From Rhizopus arrhizus (lineage: Eukaryota > Mucoromycota > Mucoromycetes > Mucorales > Rhizopodaceae), in NCBI GenBank assembly GCA_024220505.1, contig JAKZZE010000013.1:682001-746000 (forward strand): a stretch of 64,000 bases of DNA. The letters are read 5' to 3'. Of the stretch, positions 48,962 to 58,353 are shown one piece after another. The translations under genes were made by a program, and so were the position numbers. Every line of letters begins with the position of its first letter. Positions within the stretch are counted from its first letter, which is position 1. The notes beneath the pieces are model-generated. The model saw only the letters and a list, made by a program, of their open reading frames with translations. It searched no databases and was not told the origin of the DNA.

Positions 48962-50498
48962 AATAAGAATATAAAATAAAGATAAAAAAAAGCAAAAGCT
49001 ACGACACTTTATATACATATTCGAGCAGCAAATAAGTACATTGTTCCACATATGAGATACTCTAATAAGCACATGGCTACAATGTGATATTGGGGTAGTT
49101 TTTAATCGATTAAAGTTGATAATGAAGTAAAAAAGGGAAGCTTGATAATCGATGAGACTCTTGAACCTTTTTATTGAGTGAAGACAGAAGAGGGAATTCA
49201 TTAAATACAAACTACGTCTTATTTTATGAAATTAATAATTGAGGAGCCGAAGTTGCACAACGTAAATTACTAAAGTTGTTTATGTGTATTGATGACTATA
49301 TAACGCGTAGTGTAATATAGAGACAGTTTTAAATCATATAACATGAAGATCTTGAGTAATCTCACATAACATTTAAGTATTTAATAAGGAAAATACGGCA
49401 TACAACTCGGAAATTAATACTATGGCTACAACTTGAAAATTACTACTCGCATTTACGTTTCATTATTTGTATGCGCCTCGTTGTTACAGTTACATGTTAA
49501 TACACCCGGCTATTGCTTTCACGCAAGGTTATTGAAACCCATTATATACCTTACACAAATAGCAGCATTATGGTGTCTATTAAAATAAATCTTGAAATCG
49601 GGGTTCATTAAGTAGCCTAAATGGACAGGAGACTTCAAGTAGAAAGAAGAATAAAGTAGATAGTTATTCTAGATAAAAAGGTAATGTTTATTCATATAAG
49701 AAAATGCTGAGATATTTATAGAGTTTATGTATAGTAACCGCAGTAGTTGCGTAATGATCGCGCCGTACTTATTCCATTTGATATAAAGTAGTTGCCGTAG
49801 CAACGACTCGACCTGAGTCTATATTGGAGAATGAATTGAGGTTCGCAACACTATACATAAAATAAAGTATTTCTGCAAATTATTACGAACACCGGTTGCT
49901 CTAATAAGGAATACTAGACATTGTATTATACCATCCCAAATAAAATTTTATCCCAATCCACTTCTGAATATCCCGATAAGTTGCTTGATCAAAGTTAATA
50001 ATTATATCGATAAAAAGATGCTAAACAATGCCAATCATATAAGTATCTCATTAACTAATATCGATTGATAATCAAGAGTCGTATCCTTTGATGATAAGCA
50101 CTTTATTATGGATGAAAAAATATTAATACCCTCAAATCCTTTAACTTGAATAGAGGACAGTCGACTTTTATTCTCACTTATTTATATATTTGTTAATTAA
50201 CTTCGAGTTTTTTTACACTATAGACTCAAGTATCACAAATATCGTTCAATTTTCTACGCTTGGTACTTGGCTGTGGTTTTACAAGTGTAATGTTGCATTA
50301 TAAACTTAGGTATTCCCATCCAGTATACTTTTTGCAGCAATTATAAGTAACTGTTCTCGTCTACCGGAAGGCCACTGCACAATTGTTACCACTAAACACA
50401 GCAATTGCCAAGAAGCGTGCTGCCGCAATATGTCCCTAGGATAACAGTGTTTTAATACATTACGATTATTTTATTGGGCTACAAGTACTGTAATTATT
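48962..50498. other. Noncoding DNA inside the transposon nest
   Basis: No open frame of note. Base composition is slightly less A/T-monotonous than host intergenic DNA, and the stretch 49680-49900 looks like transposon flank or LTR remnant, but I cannot prove it. Confidence 0.35.
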
Positions 50499-50511
50499 AT
50501 CAATCTATGTA
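50499..50511 (+). repeat. LINE target-site duplication, 13 bp (left)
   Basis: ATCAATCTATGTA, repeated exactly at 55234-55246. Confidence 0.85.
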
Positions 50512-50692
50512 CGATTAAACAAATTTTTTTTATTTATAAATAATTAAACCTCTATTGGGCGCACGATTGTAATATTACATCTTTTCCGCCCGAGGCAGTT
50601 CATAAAGGAAGGATAGTGGTGACTAAAAAACCCTTTGGGATCAAGGGTAAAAATGCTTTGGAAAAAATGAATGGGATCAAGTGTAAAACACA

Positions 50693-53600
50693 CTAGTGAG
50701 AAGGAGAAGAGGGTAGCCATTCTAAGAGTCTTTGCCCAAGGTGAGTGGGCGGAGTAGGTGGGATCTTAGCGTGATATAGGTAATCGAGTTCATATAGGAT
50801 TCTGCATATAGTTGGCCAGCGAATGGTCCACGAGAGTGTTGTGTTAGGAGAGCGAGGTTTCTTGGTAGGTAGCATATTTAAAAGGAAAGACAATGGATCA
50901 GAGATGGTTTCGGGCATCATGAGTCTACGATGCATCTGGAGACAATGAATGGTATGGGCTTTTGTGAAGGATTGGCCAGGGTGTCGAGGGCAGGATTTGT
51001 ATCGACCACCAGGGAGCCAGCCAAGACGCCAACGTATGCAACGACTTCTTTCAGACTTGGACATAGGTAGCCATAGGACAGGGTCAAGAGAGATAGTTGT
51101 GCGGCAGTGTTGAAGGAGAACGGAGGCATACGTGGAACGTTTATGATCGAGGTTGCCTTGACGGTAGTCTCGTTGTATCGACTTCAAAGAGCGACGGTCC
51201 AGGGACTCAGGGTCAGGGAGGCATCTCTTCCAAATGGGAGACCTAGAGAGTTTGTACCATTGGGAGTGACTTCGGGACTGGCGGATATGCGGAAGAAGAT
51301 GGTGTAACAGAGCATCTTCGGGAAGAGTAAGGGAACGTAGAAGGAACTGAGATTGTAGAGCATAAGCACGTTCCTGCATCGTTGGTAGCTTCGACATATG
51401 TAGCATTACCGCGATGGAAGATGTGTGGGAGCCACCGAAAATCCGACGCAAACAGACGTTTTGGGCATCTTCCAGTTGTTTACTAAGGAATTTGGTGATC
51501 TTGGTAATGGCCAGGCCGTATTCCAGTTGAGCACGAACAATGTGACTGTAAAAGCGGGTACCAAGGAGAGGAGAAAAGCCTTTAGGGTGTACACCAATAG
51601 CTGAGAGTTGGTTCATAGTGGCAAGGGCTTTGGTCTTGTTTTGATTGACCAATGCAACAGCATCGAGATAGCCTCCAGGGCGAAAGGGAATTCCGAGGTA
51701 GGGAAATGAAGGTTGCTTTGGAATTGGTTCGCCATAGAGAGTGTAACTTGAAGACGGTTGCATTGGATCTAGTATAACACATTTACTTGGGTTCCATCGG
51801 TACCCAAGCTTGTAACTATGGTCTTCGCAAGTCTTGAGGAGGCTTGGCATGTCGGCCTTAGCAGCTATGAGAACCACATCGTCAGCATAGAGGAGGCAGT
51901 TCAACCGAAGGATAAGTTCGGTAGGGGAAATATCCATGGTTATAGGTCGTAGGCGCAGAAGGCGAGGTAACTCGTTAATGTATATAGAATACAAAAACGG
52001 AGAGAGGATTGACCCTTGTAGGACACCGGTGACTGGCGAGAAGCGTGTAGATGCTGTATTGTTGAGTAATACTTCTATTTGGACCTCGTCAAATAAGTTT
52101 CGTAGTAGATTAATGAGCGCCGCAGGTGCTGTTTTTTCTAGCGTGTGCCATATTTGGCGGCGATCCACAGTGTCATATGCTGACTTGATGTCCAAGAATG
52201 CTAGTACTGGGGTTATGCGATAGTGGCGACGGAGAACGGTACATATCTCTGCTAGACAAAGGGCTTGGTCTAAAGATCCTCTAGATTCGCGAAACCCGCC
52301 TTGGGCTATGTCTAAAGGAGGACTGTGATCTATCAGAAAGTGGTGAATACTACGTTCTAACAGCTTTCGGAAAACGGACGTGAGGCTAATAGGTCTATGA
52401 TTGCCAGGTTCAGTCGGATCACCTTTCTTGTAGATTGGTACTACTTGGGCCAAACGCCAGTCAGCAGGTGTGTAAGACCATGTCCAGCATAGCTGAAACA
52501 GAAACAGTAGTATAGGTGCAATGGCTGGTTGTAGAGGAGCGAGCATCTCTTGCCGGAGATGGTCAGGGCCTGGCGCCTTCTTAGGTGGTAGTTGTCTAAG
52601 AGCATCTTTGACATCATCCAGTAAAATTGGGCAGGTATCTTGCGAAAAAGGAGTGGTGTGATACCGCAACGAGTGATCTTCGTCCATATCTTGGAGTAGT
52701 CGTCCTGAATAGATCGTTTGCAAGTGCGAAGCCATTACCTCAGCTGCCTGTTCTGGGCCATCTATGGTAGAAAAGGAAGGTTTTAGGTTTCTGTTTTTAC
52801 GTATTTTACACAGCCTTGCAATTGCTTTAGTATACTCTCCCTTTTCCATTTTGTTACAGAAATCTTTCCAGGTTTCTCGCCTTCGCTGTTGTATCATTCT
52901 GCGCAATTTAGCCTTAGTTTCTTGGTGGAGCAGCCAATACTTTAGACAGTTTATTCCTTGTGCTTTCCGCCATTTCCTGTAGTAGTATTCTTTAAGATCA
53001 AAGACCTCTTGTAATTCGCGCGTCCAAAACTGTTGCTGGAAATCGTTTGTTCGCCTTGTATGACGTCCACAAACCAAATCCAGAGATTGATAGATCGCTT
53101 GACAAAGAGCTCGATTGAATTGCTCAATATATGTCGCTGCGGAGGATCTGTTGTCAAAGGGAGGGACGTTGGTTGGGATGAGATCTTTGGTGATATGGGA
53201 AAAGTGTTCTACATATTGAGATCTGAGCTGGTCATCTTTTAGCTTGTTCAAGCGCCATAGGATTCGTTTGGGTGCATTGGTTCTTGGGGATGGTGTTGTC
53301 ACTTGGAAGGAGAGTGTCATAAACTTATGGTAGGAGTCAAGCGATAAGTCGTCTCTTATTAGCAACTGTGGGCAAAGTAGTTCTGTCGTGCTGATGAAGT
53401 AGTCGATAATACTGCTACCATTAAAGGTCATATATGTGGGTGATCCATAGGCCAATCTTTCATTCCATATAATCATATCATGTGATTTGGTCCAGTCATA
53501 TAATATTTGTCCTCGGTGAGTTTGAATAGTATCTCCAGTGATATGTCCTAGTCGTGCATTGAGGTCGCCGCAAATGATTGTGGATGTAATATTGGGTAGA

Positions 53601-53989
53601 TCCAAGGGTAGTAAGTCAAGGATGTTGGAAACTTCTGTATGTGACAAAGATGGAGGTAAGTAGAGACAATGGACAAGGTGTTTTGATATAACGAAGGACA
53701 AAGTATACTTAGCTAGTAGAGAATGTCTAGGAGGGATGTATTGTACTGCGAAAGGACAGGAAGGGTTGACTAACAGGGCAATACCAAGACTGCCTCGATT
53801 CTTGATTGATTGGATAGGTTGACCATACGTGTGAAATTGCTGCCAGGATGTAGGATACTTGTTTGGTGAGAGGAGCCAGGTTTCAGTAATTAAAAGAACG
53901 GAAGAGGATTCAGCTAATTTAAGGAGTGGTGAGATAGCTTGTTTTGGTAGACCAGTGGCGTTGAATAGCGATATGCTAATAGTGGTCAT
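50693..53989 (-). CDS. LINE ORF2: endonuclease and reverse transcriptase, 1098 aa
   Basis: The N-terminal APE-type endonuclease shows LLITETWLL (Glu), CGDLNARLGHITGD (Asp/Asn), SPTYMTFNGSSIIDYF and LSLDSYHKFMTLSF; at the usual S-D-H site the Asp is Tyr, which may weaken nicking. The reverse transcriptase shows KKAPGPDHLRQEM, NHRPISLTSVFRKLLE, AFLDIKSAYDTVDR, GVLQGSILSPFLYSIYIN and the catalytic YADD in LLYADDVVLIA. The C-terminal region has a Cys/His cluster (CPRHPG, HTIHC) and ends LGQRLLEWLPSSPSH. It performs target-primed reverse transcription of its own RNA. Its ATG overlaps the ORF1 stop (TAATG). Confidence 0.95.
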   Translation of the reverse strand: MTTISISLFNATGLPKQAISPLLKLAESSSVLLITETWLLSPNKYPTSWQQFHTYGQPIQSIKNRGSLGIALLVNPSCPFAVQYIPPRHSLLAKYTLSFVISKHLVHCLYLPPSLSHTEVSNILDLLPLDLPNITSTIICGDLNARLGHITGDTIQTHRGQILYDWTKSHDMIIWNERLAYGSPTYMTFNGSSIIDYFISTTELLCPQLLIRDDLSLDSYHKFMTLSFQVTTPSPRTNAPKRILWRLNKLKDDQLRSQYVEHFSHITKDLIPTNVPPFDNRSSAATYIEQFNRALCQAIYQSLDLVCGRHTRRTNDFQQQFWTRELQEVFDLKEYYYRKWRKAQGINCLKYWLLHQETKAKLRRMIQQRRRETWKDFCNKMEKGEYTKAIARLCKIRKNRNLKPSFSTIDGPEQAAEVMASHLQTIYSGRLLQDMDEDHSLRYHTTPFSQDTCPILLDDVKDALRQLPPKKAPGPDHLRQEMLAPLQPAIAPILLFLFQLCWTWSYTPADWRLAQVVPIYKKGDPTEPGNHRPISLTSVFRKLLERSIHHFLIDHSPPLDIAQGGFRESRGSLDQALCLAEICTVLRRHYRITPVLAFLDIKSAYDTVDRRQIWHTLEKTAPAALINLLRNLFDEVQIEVLLNNTASTRFSPVTGVLQGSILSPFLYSIYINELPRLLRLRPITMDISPTELILRLNCLLYADDVVLIAAKADMPSLLKTCEDHSYKLGYRWNPSKCVILDPMQPSSSYTLYGEPIPKQPSFPYLGIPFRPGGYLDAVALVNQNKTKALATMNQLSAIGVHPKGFSPLLGTRFYSHIVRAQLEYGLAITKITKFLSKQLEDAQNVCLRRIFGGSHTSSIAVMLHMSKLPTMQERAYALQSQFLLRSLTLPEDALLHHLLPHIRQSRSHSQWYKLSRSPIWKRCLPDPESLDRRSLKSIQRDYRQGNLDHKRSTYASVLLQHCRTTISLDPVLWLPMSKSERSRCIRWRLGWLPGGRYKSCPRHPGQSFTKAHTIHCLQMHRRLMMPETISDPLSFLLNMLPTKKPRSPNTTLSWTIRWPTICRILYELDYLYHAKIPPTPPTHLGQRLLEWLPSSPSH

Positions 53990-55158
53990 TATAGTTGGGA
54001 AGTGGTATCCTCGCGGTCCGAGAGAAGCATAGCGACGTCCTCATCAACATTGAAAACGTCTGTTGGGTTGGTGATTTTAGTAGGAAGACTTTCGTCAAGG
54101 ACGGATTTGCTAATCCAACCTTGATTGTAAAAGTAACGGGCTACGGCTGCCTTGACTGGAGCACGAATATAGGTCAGGGCTTTCTTCACGCGATCACTAT
54201 GGTGCATAAGGGCAAAGCTATTGCGTTCTTCTTTAGAGCAGTGTTCATATTTGGGGTCCAAGAGGATTGAGCCGTCGCAAGGGTTGAAATCGTCCTTGGT
54301 GCGAACCTTAAATTTTTGGAGGTGGGATTTCAGTTCAGACGCATAATCATTGTGGACAAGGAGAGCCACAACGTTACGGGTGGGGTAATGAATGTCAAGA
54401 ATCCGGCTATTGTTAATGTCTAGTTGACGAAGACGATTTCTCAATTGCCCGATGGGCACTCGGGCTTTAGTCGGTATGTAGACATACTGAAAACCTTGGT
54501 TCTCGGAGGGAGGTTGCAAAAATCTAGCAGCAGTTTCCTGACGTTGGATTCGACGCTGTTGACGCTTTTCGAGCATGGAAGCTTTGATACTATTGAGCCG
54601 GGCTGCGTCCCGCCAAGGAGGGAGTGGCTGGGAGGAGGGGTCTAGCGGTGGGAATTGAGAATCGTTTAAGTTAGTAATGGCCTTAGAATCAGCGGAAGCT
54701 CGTTGGGCGTGCAATGCTTGGATTTCCTCCCGGGCTTGCTTGAGTTCAGCTTGGGTCTGTTTAAGTTCGGCATACAATTTCTCAATTGTAGATTGCAAAT
54801 CGGCTATGGTTACACTAGGCGCCAAACCATTGTTCTCAGGGCTCGGAGATGATGATCTAGAAATTTCCAATAATTCCTGGGTGTTGGCGTCAGAAGGTAG
54901 TTCAGTAATTGTTGAGGTAGACTGAAGCAAATTGACCATGGTAGGTGCATTGTAGTTCTTGCTACAGCATTTGCACATAAAGCTAGGCTGAGGGGAGTCG
55001 CCTGGCGAAGTTCCATTGCGGTATAAGGAGTCCATTGTTTGGCAACCGGCGCAAACGAGCTGTCGACGTTGGATCTCAAATTGCTTATATAGATTTTGGA
55101 CCTGTTCGCTTGAAAGAACAGGTACAGTAGGCTTGCGTCCTCGAACACTAGGTGGCAT
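53989..55158 (-). CDS. LINE ORF1: nucleic-acid-binding protein, 389 aa
   Basis: The N-terminus carries a possible zinc ribbon (CAGC, then CKCC). Residues ~120-160 form a coiled coil (IEKLYAELKQTQAELKQARE), allowing trimer or dimer formation as in other LINE ORF1 proteins. An RRM-like stretch follows at ~225-290 (GFQYVYIPTKARVPIGQLRN, SRILDIHYPTRNVVALLVHN). The product is expected to coat the element's RNA (inference from family role). Intact, no stops. The stop is TAA, sharing its last A with the ORF2 ATG. Confidence 0.85.
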   Translation of the reverse strand: MPPSVRGRKPTVPVLSSEQVQNLYKQFEIQRRQLVCAGCQTMDSLYRNGTSPGDSPQPSFMCKCCSKNYNAPTMVNLLQSTSTITELPSDANTQELLEISRSSSPSPENNGLAPSVTIADLQSTIEKLYAELKQTQAELKQAREEIQALHAQRASADSKAITNLNDSQFPPLDPSSQPLPPWRDAARLNSIKASMLEKRQQRRIQRQETAARFLQPPSENQGFQYVYIPTKARVPIGQLRNRLRQLDINNSRILDIHYPTRNVVALLVHNDYASELKSHLQKFKVRTKDDFNPCDGSILLDPKYEHCSKEERNSFALMHHSDRVKKALTYIRAPVKAAVARYFYNQGWISKSVLDESLPTKITNPTDVFNVDEDVAMLLSDREDTTSQL

Positions 55159-55233
55159 TGAGGTTTTATGAAGTGTTATATGTATTTTATTTGCTTGTAA
55201 ATGTGTGTAACGTATAAAAAGCGGAAAAAGAGC

Positions 55234-55246
55234 ATCAATCTATGTA
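55234..55246 (+). repeat. LINE target-site duplication, 13 bp (right)
   Basis: Second copy of ATCAATCTATGTA. Its last two bases (TA, 55245-55246) are also the left TA of the Tc1/mariner element. Confidence 0.85.
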
Positions 55247-55296
55247 CACTCTTTTCAGAAATTATTCGCCAAACTTTTGAAAAAATTAGCTAAATT
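55247..55296 (+). repeat. Tc1/mariner terminal inverted repeat (left)
   Basis: 50 bp, identical to the reverse complement of 56787-56836. Confidence 0.95.
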
Positions 55297-55435
55297 TAAA
55301 AAATACAATTAGCCATTTTCCTGAGGCAATCTTAGCCGAAAAATAAAATCCTTTTAGCCAAATTCAGCATACAAATTAACCATTTCGTAGTACACTTTAT
55401 TTACTGTTTCTTTTTACTTTGATTAGTCCCTAGTT

Positions 55436-56758
55436 ATGAGTACTTTTGTATATGAAGACGGCCTTGGAAATTTTGTGGGAGAGAATGGAGAAGAAGCAGT
55501 TATTACTGAAATAGAGGTTGACGATGAAACTTATCCACTAGACAGCGTTACGAATTATGATCAGTACATCGACTTGAAGCCTCCTGAGAAGCAAGTTATA
55601 AAAAAAGAAAAGGTTGAGCGCGCTAGTGAATTACTAGTCGAGACTCATTCAATAGGGAAAGGAAGACGTGCTTACAGAAAGTACTCGGACGAGGATAAAG
55701 AGTATTTTTTTTGAGCTAGTTTATGAAAAGGGTCTGAAAGTAGCCCAAGCCGCAAGGAAGCTAGGTATGCCTACGCGGACTGCCCAGGGCTGGTACGATA
55801 GAGACCAAAAAATCCACAAGACATTATTCAGCGAAAAACTGCTAAGAATCCTGTTAGAAGACCACCATCTTTAGGCGAGGAACACAGGGTATTTTTAATT
55901 GATCACATTGATAAGAAGCCATCGTTGACATTAGATGAAATAATGGACGGCTTATCAGCTCAATTTATGGATCTGAGCATCTCTAAAACTGCTGTATACA
56001 ATTTCATAAAAGAAAAATGTAGAATCAGCTTGAAGAAGGCACACTTCCATTCAGTGGAAAGAAACTCATTTGAGAACATCGAAAGAAGATACAAATGGAT
56101 TAAAATATGGATAGAGACTGATATGGACTATCTCAGTAACTGTATATTTATCGATGAAGCTGCTTTTCATATCGATATGAAAAGAACTGTAGCTTGGTCT
56201 AAGATAGGTAGTTGTGCCGAAGTAGTTATACCCAAGACAAGAGCAAAGACTACGACCATACTTGGGGCAATTTCTCCATATGGAGTTATCAATGTGAAAG
56301 TGAGAAAGCCAAGAGCCGTTAATAAAAATAAGAAGAGAAAATCAGGAGGCGGTAAAGCTATAATCAACACTCAAAGTAGAGGTGGTACTGTTACAGATCA
56401 CTATTTTAATTTCATGTGCGACACGATGAATGTTTTAGACAAGCACGAGGAGTTCAAAGATTGCCACATAGTAATGGATAACGCGCCTAATCATAAGAAC
56501 GCTGACATTGAAAAAGAGATTAACAGACGGGGATATGGTTGTGTATATCTTCCTCCATATTCCCCTGAGCTGAATCCTATTGAGCAGTTTTGGTCTGTTT
56601 GTAAGAGCAGAATGAAAAGAGAAGAACTCTTGCAAGAAGAAGCATTATCCTCAAGAATACGTGATGCATGCAATAGTATTCTTTTGAGTGATCTTAAAGA
56701 ATTTTGTAGATATTTCACGACAAGGTCCGAAGATTGCTTAAATAGAAAACATATTTAA
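55436..56758 (+). pseudogene. Tc1/mariner-type DD34E transposase, two frameshifts
   Basis: Three frames join into one protein. Frame 1 from 55436 (MSTFVYEDGL) ends after YSDEDKE at an eight-T run (55705-55712); one T too many. Frame 2 ELVYEKGLKVAQAARKLGMP and TRTAQGWYDRD (helix-turn-helix) breaks at a six-A run (55807-55812). Frame 3 carries PPSLGEEHRVFLIDHIDKKP and the catalytic domain: CIFIDEAAFHID (Asp 1), IVMDNAPNHKN (Asp 2), YSPELNPIEQFWSVCK (Glu), with 34 residues between Asp 2 and Glu. This is the DDE_3 superfamily. The N-terminal acidic ~60 residues are an unusual extension. The breaks may be homopolymer sequence errors. Confidence 0.85.
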
Positions 56759-56786
56759 TAAAGAAAGAATTACACTTAATTAGCAT

Positions 56787-56836
56787 AATTTAGCTAATTT
56801 TTTCAAAAGTTTGGCGAATAATTTCTGAAAAGAGTG
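56787..56836 (-). repeat. Tc1/mariner terminal inverted repeat (right)
   Basis: 50 bp, mate of 55247-55296. Confidence 0.95.
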
Positions 56837-56846
56837 TATTAGAATG

Positions 56847-57278
56847 CTTTGGCAGTTTATAAATGCCTCGTACTGAAGCCGACCCTCTGTCGTTTCTATT
56901 GAATCAACTACCCAACAAACGCAAGAAACTCATGTCTCCTAATGCGAACTCTACAAATTCTGCTTGGACCGTTCGATGGCCTGCTATCTGCCAAATCTTA
57001 TTCGAACTCGACTATATGCATCATGGTAAATTCCCTCCTGAATCTCCTCCTCTTGGTACCAAGTTGGTAGCTTGGATATGCAACTATTGATCTAGTATTT
57101 GAAGATACATTTTCTTTTTCCTCTCCTCTTCTTTATCGTTTTTCCCTTTTGACTAGCAAAAGGTTTTTAGTTTCTTTTATATTCTCCTTTGATCTGACCC
57201 AGGCAATCCAATATTCATATTATTATGTGCTCACATGGGTTATTGCGAAATGATAATAATAATAAAAAAATTTAATCG
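56847..57278 (+). mobile_element. 5'-truncated LINE copy
   Basis: A 75-codon open frame (56863-57090: MPRTEADPLSFLLNQLPNKR, then VRWPAICQILFELDYMHHGK) matches the C-terminus of ORF2 of the full-length LINE (SDPLSFLLNMLPTKK, IRWPTICRILYELDYLYHAK). It is followed by a 3' UTR, ATAATAATAATAAAAAAA and TTTAATCG. Flanks TATTAGAATG at 56837-56846 and 57279-57288 form a 10-bp duplication, or 14 bp with one mismatch. Orientation is opposite to the full-length LINE. Confidence 0.85.
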
Positions 57279-57382
57279 TATTAGAATGTTTTACATTAAT
57301 TTCCGATCTCGGATCCTGCCTGGGATAAACGGACAGACGGCAACCGTACTACCGCATACACTGTCTGTGAGCCCATGTAGCT

Positions 57383-57834
57383 TTTTAGTGGTTGGAATCC
57401 CATACTTCCTGAATACTATTGTGACCGCTTCACATGTATCATCGTTTGGTCCAGAATCATTAAATGCATCGATAATTGGGTATAGGTTTCGAATACGGGC
57501 AGTATTCGGTCTGCAATCACGCCGTAACCTCATTTGATGATCGGGTGGTACAGTGACAGCTTCAAAAATACCACCATTGGAAGCGAAAAAATTATTTGAA
57601 TCGTTTGCGGTAATGGATGCCTGTGTGCAACAAACAGTGGGCACACAATCCTTCTTTTTTAGTCTGCCAAAGGTAGTTTTTTTTTTTATGTAATGCGATT
57701 TATGAGCTGAGTTTACGTGTGGCGGTCATTAAAGCTATACCATTCGATCCAGAAAATTCGGGTACATCGTTTGCCATAATTTCATTTTACGTAGGACAAG
57801 TGCCTGGTCCGGAATCCCCTTGCATCGTATCTTT
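57383..57834. repeat. Inverted repeat, right copy
   Basis: Mate of 45485-45976 in reverse orientation. On the plus strand it translates as TVTASKIPPLEAKKLFESFA and ACVQQTVGTQSFFFSLPK, then frameshifts in a T run (57677-57687), then FAIISFYVGQVPGPESPC. It is therefore more broken than the left copy. Confidence 0.75.
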
Positions 57835-57921
57835 TCCTTCAGCCAGACAAAATCTCAGTTTGACAGTGGCTGCCTATAAATAAAAACCACTGACATCCTC
57901 CTTAAACCAGACTTTTTTTCC

Positions 57922-58353
57922 ATGAACTCATCCATTTCATTTGGTTTATCGTTTGCTGTGATTATATCCGCTCTATTAAAATTAATAGAAAGACAGACCG
58001 CAATCCTCGTCTTGGCAATCCAACTAGGAGCCATTTATGGAACCTATCTTGGTTTTTGCTTGTCAGTAGAAGAAAAAGAAAGGGTATCCAAAACTGATCA
58101 AAAGAATGCATGGAGTTTGTTTGATCAGCAAACATCAATCGAAATGATCTTTATTATGGTCTCGATTGTAATTGGAGTTCAAAGCGTACAACGTCAATCG
58201 GCCGCCATCATGTCTCTAGGGTACATTTTACACGGTGTTTGGGATTTTATCCATCATTTTACATTTGATAAAGTAAAAGTTCCAAGATGGTATATACCTT
58301 TTTGTTCTATTCTTGATATTACCCTTGGTATTCTCATTTATTTTATATTATAA
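57922..58353 (+). CDS. Small multi-pass membrane protein, 143 aa
   Basis: Single exon. Four to five hydrophobic spans: ~5-22, ~28-48, ~70-88, ~93-110, ~122-142. Between the last spans lies LGYILHGVWDFIHHFTFDKV then PRWYIPFCSILDITLGILIY; the H-G-x-W-D-x-x-H-H cluster is also seen in an uncharacterised bacterial/fungal membrane family, so the histidines may be functional. No function assigned. A TATA-like CCTATAAATAAAA at 57873 sits just after the inverted repeat and 40-50 nt before the ATG, so the promoter starts right at the transposon boundary. Confidence 0.65.
   Translation: MNSSISFGLSFAVIISALLKLIERQTAILVLAIQLGAIYGTYLGFCLSVEEKERVSKTDQKNAWSLFDQQTSIEMIFIMVSIVIGVQSVQRQSAAIMSLGYILHGVWDFIHHFTFDKVKVPRWYIPFCSILDITLGILIYFIL

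Larger units (their letters stand above)
50512..55233 (-). mobile_element. Full-length two-ORF LINE (non-LTR retrotransposon)
   Basis: 4.7 kb, reading on the minus strand, bounded by a perfect 13-bp duplication (50499-50511 and 55234-55246). Order: short 5' leader (about 75 nt), ORF1, ORF2, 3' UTR, an A-rich stretch and terminal TTTAATCG. Both ORFs are uninterrupted, which with the exact duplication suggests recent insertion. Endonuclease of the APE type and a reverse transcriptase place it among APE-type LINEs; the clade was not determined. Two truncated relatives lie at 32240-32420 and 56847-57278. Confidence 0.93.
55247..56836 (+). mobile_element. Tc1/mariner-type DNA transposon, 1590 bp
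   Basis: Perfect 50-bp terminal inverted repeats (55247-55296 and 56787-56836, starting CACTCTTTTCAGAAATTATT) flanked by TA on both sides (55245-55246 and 56837-56838), the standard TA duplication. Near the left end TTAGCC-like hexamers recur (55311, 55332, 55353), possible transposase sites. Encodes a DD34E transposase broken by two frameshifts. Confidence 0.95.

Noticed and set aside
47050..49330. Candidate terminal inverted repeats of the Merlin element
   Set aside because: Short similarities (around ACTATAT) were too weak to tell from chance in AT-rich DNA.
50512..57278. Twin priming to explain the two opposite LINEs as one insertion
   Set aside because: Both pieces carry their own 3' terminus, and each has its own target duplication; twin priming would give only one 3' end.
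57835..57882. Extension of the right repeat frame to a stop after AAYK
   Set aside because: That stop is the TATA-like CCTATAAATAAA of the next gene and has no counterpart in the left copy.
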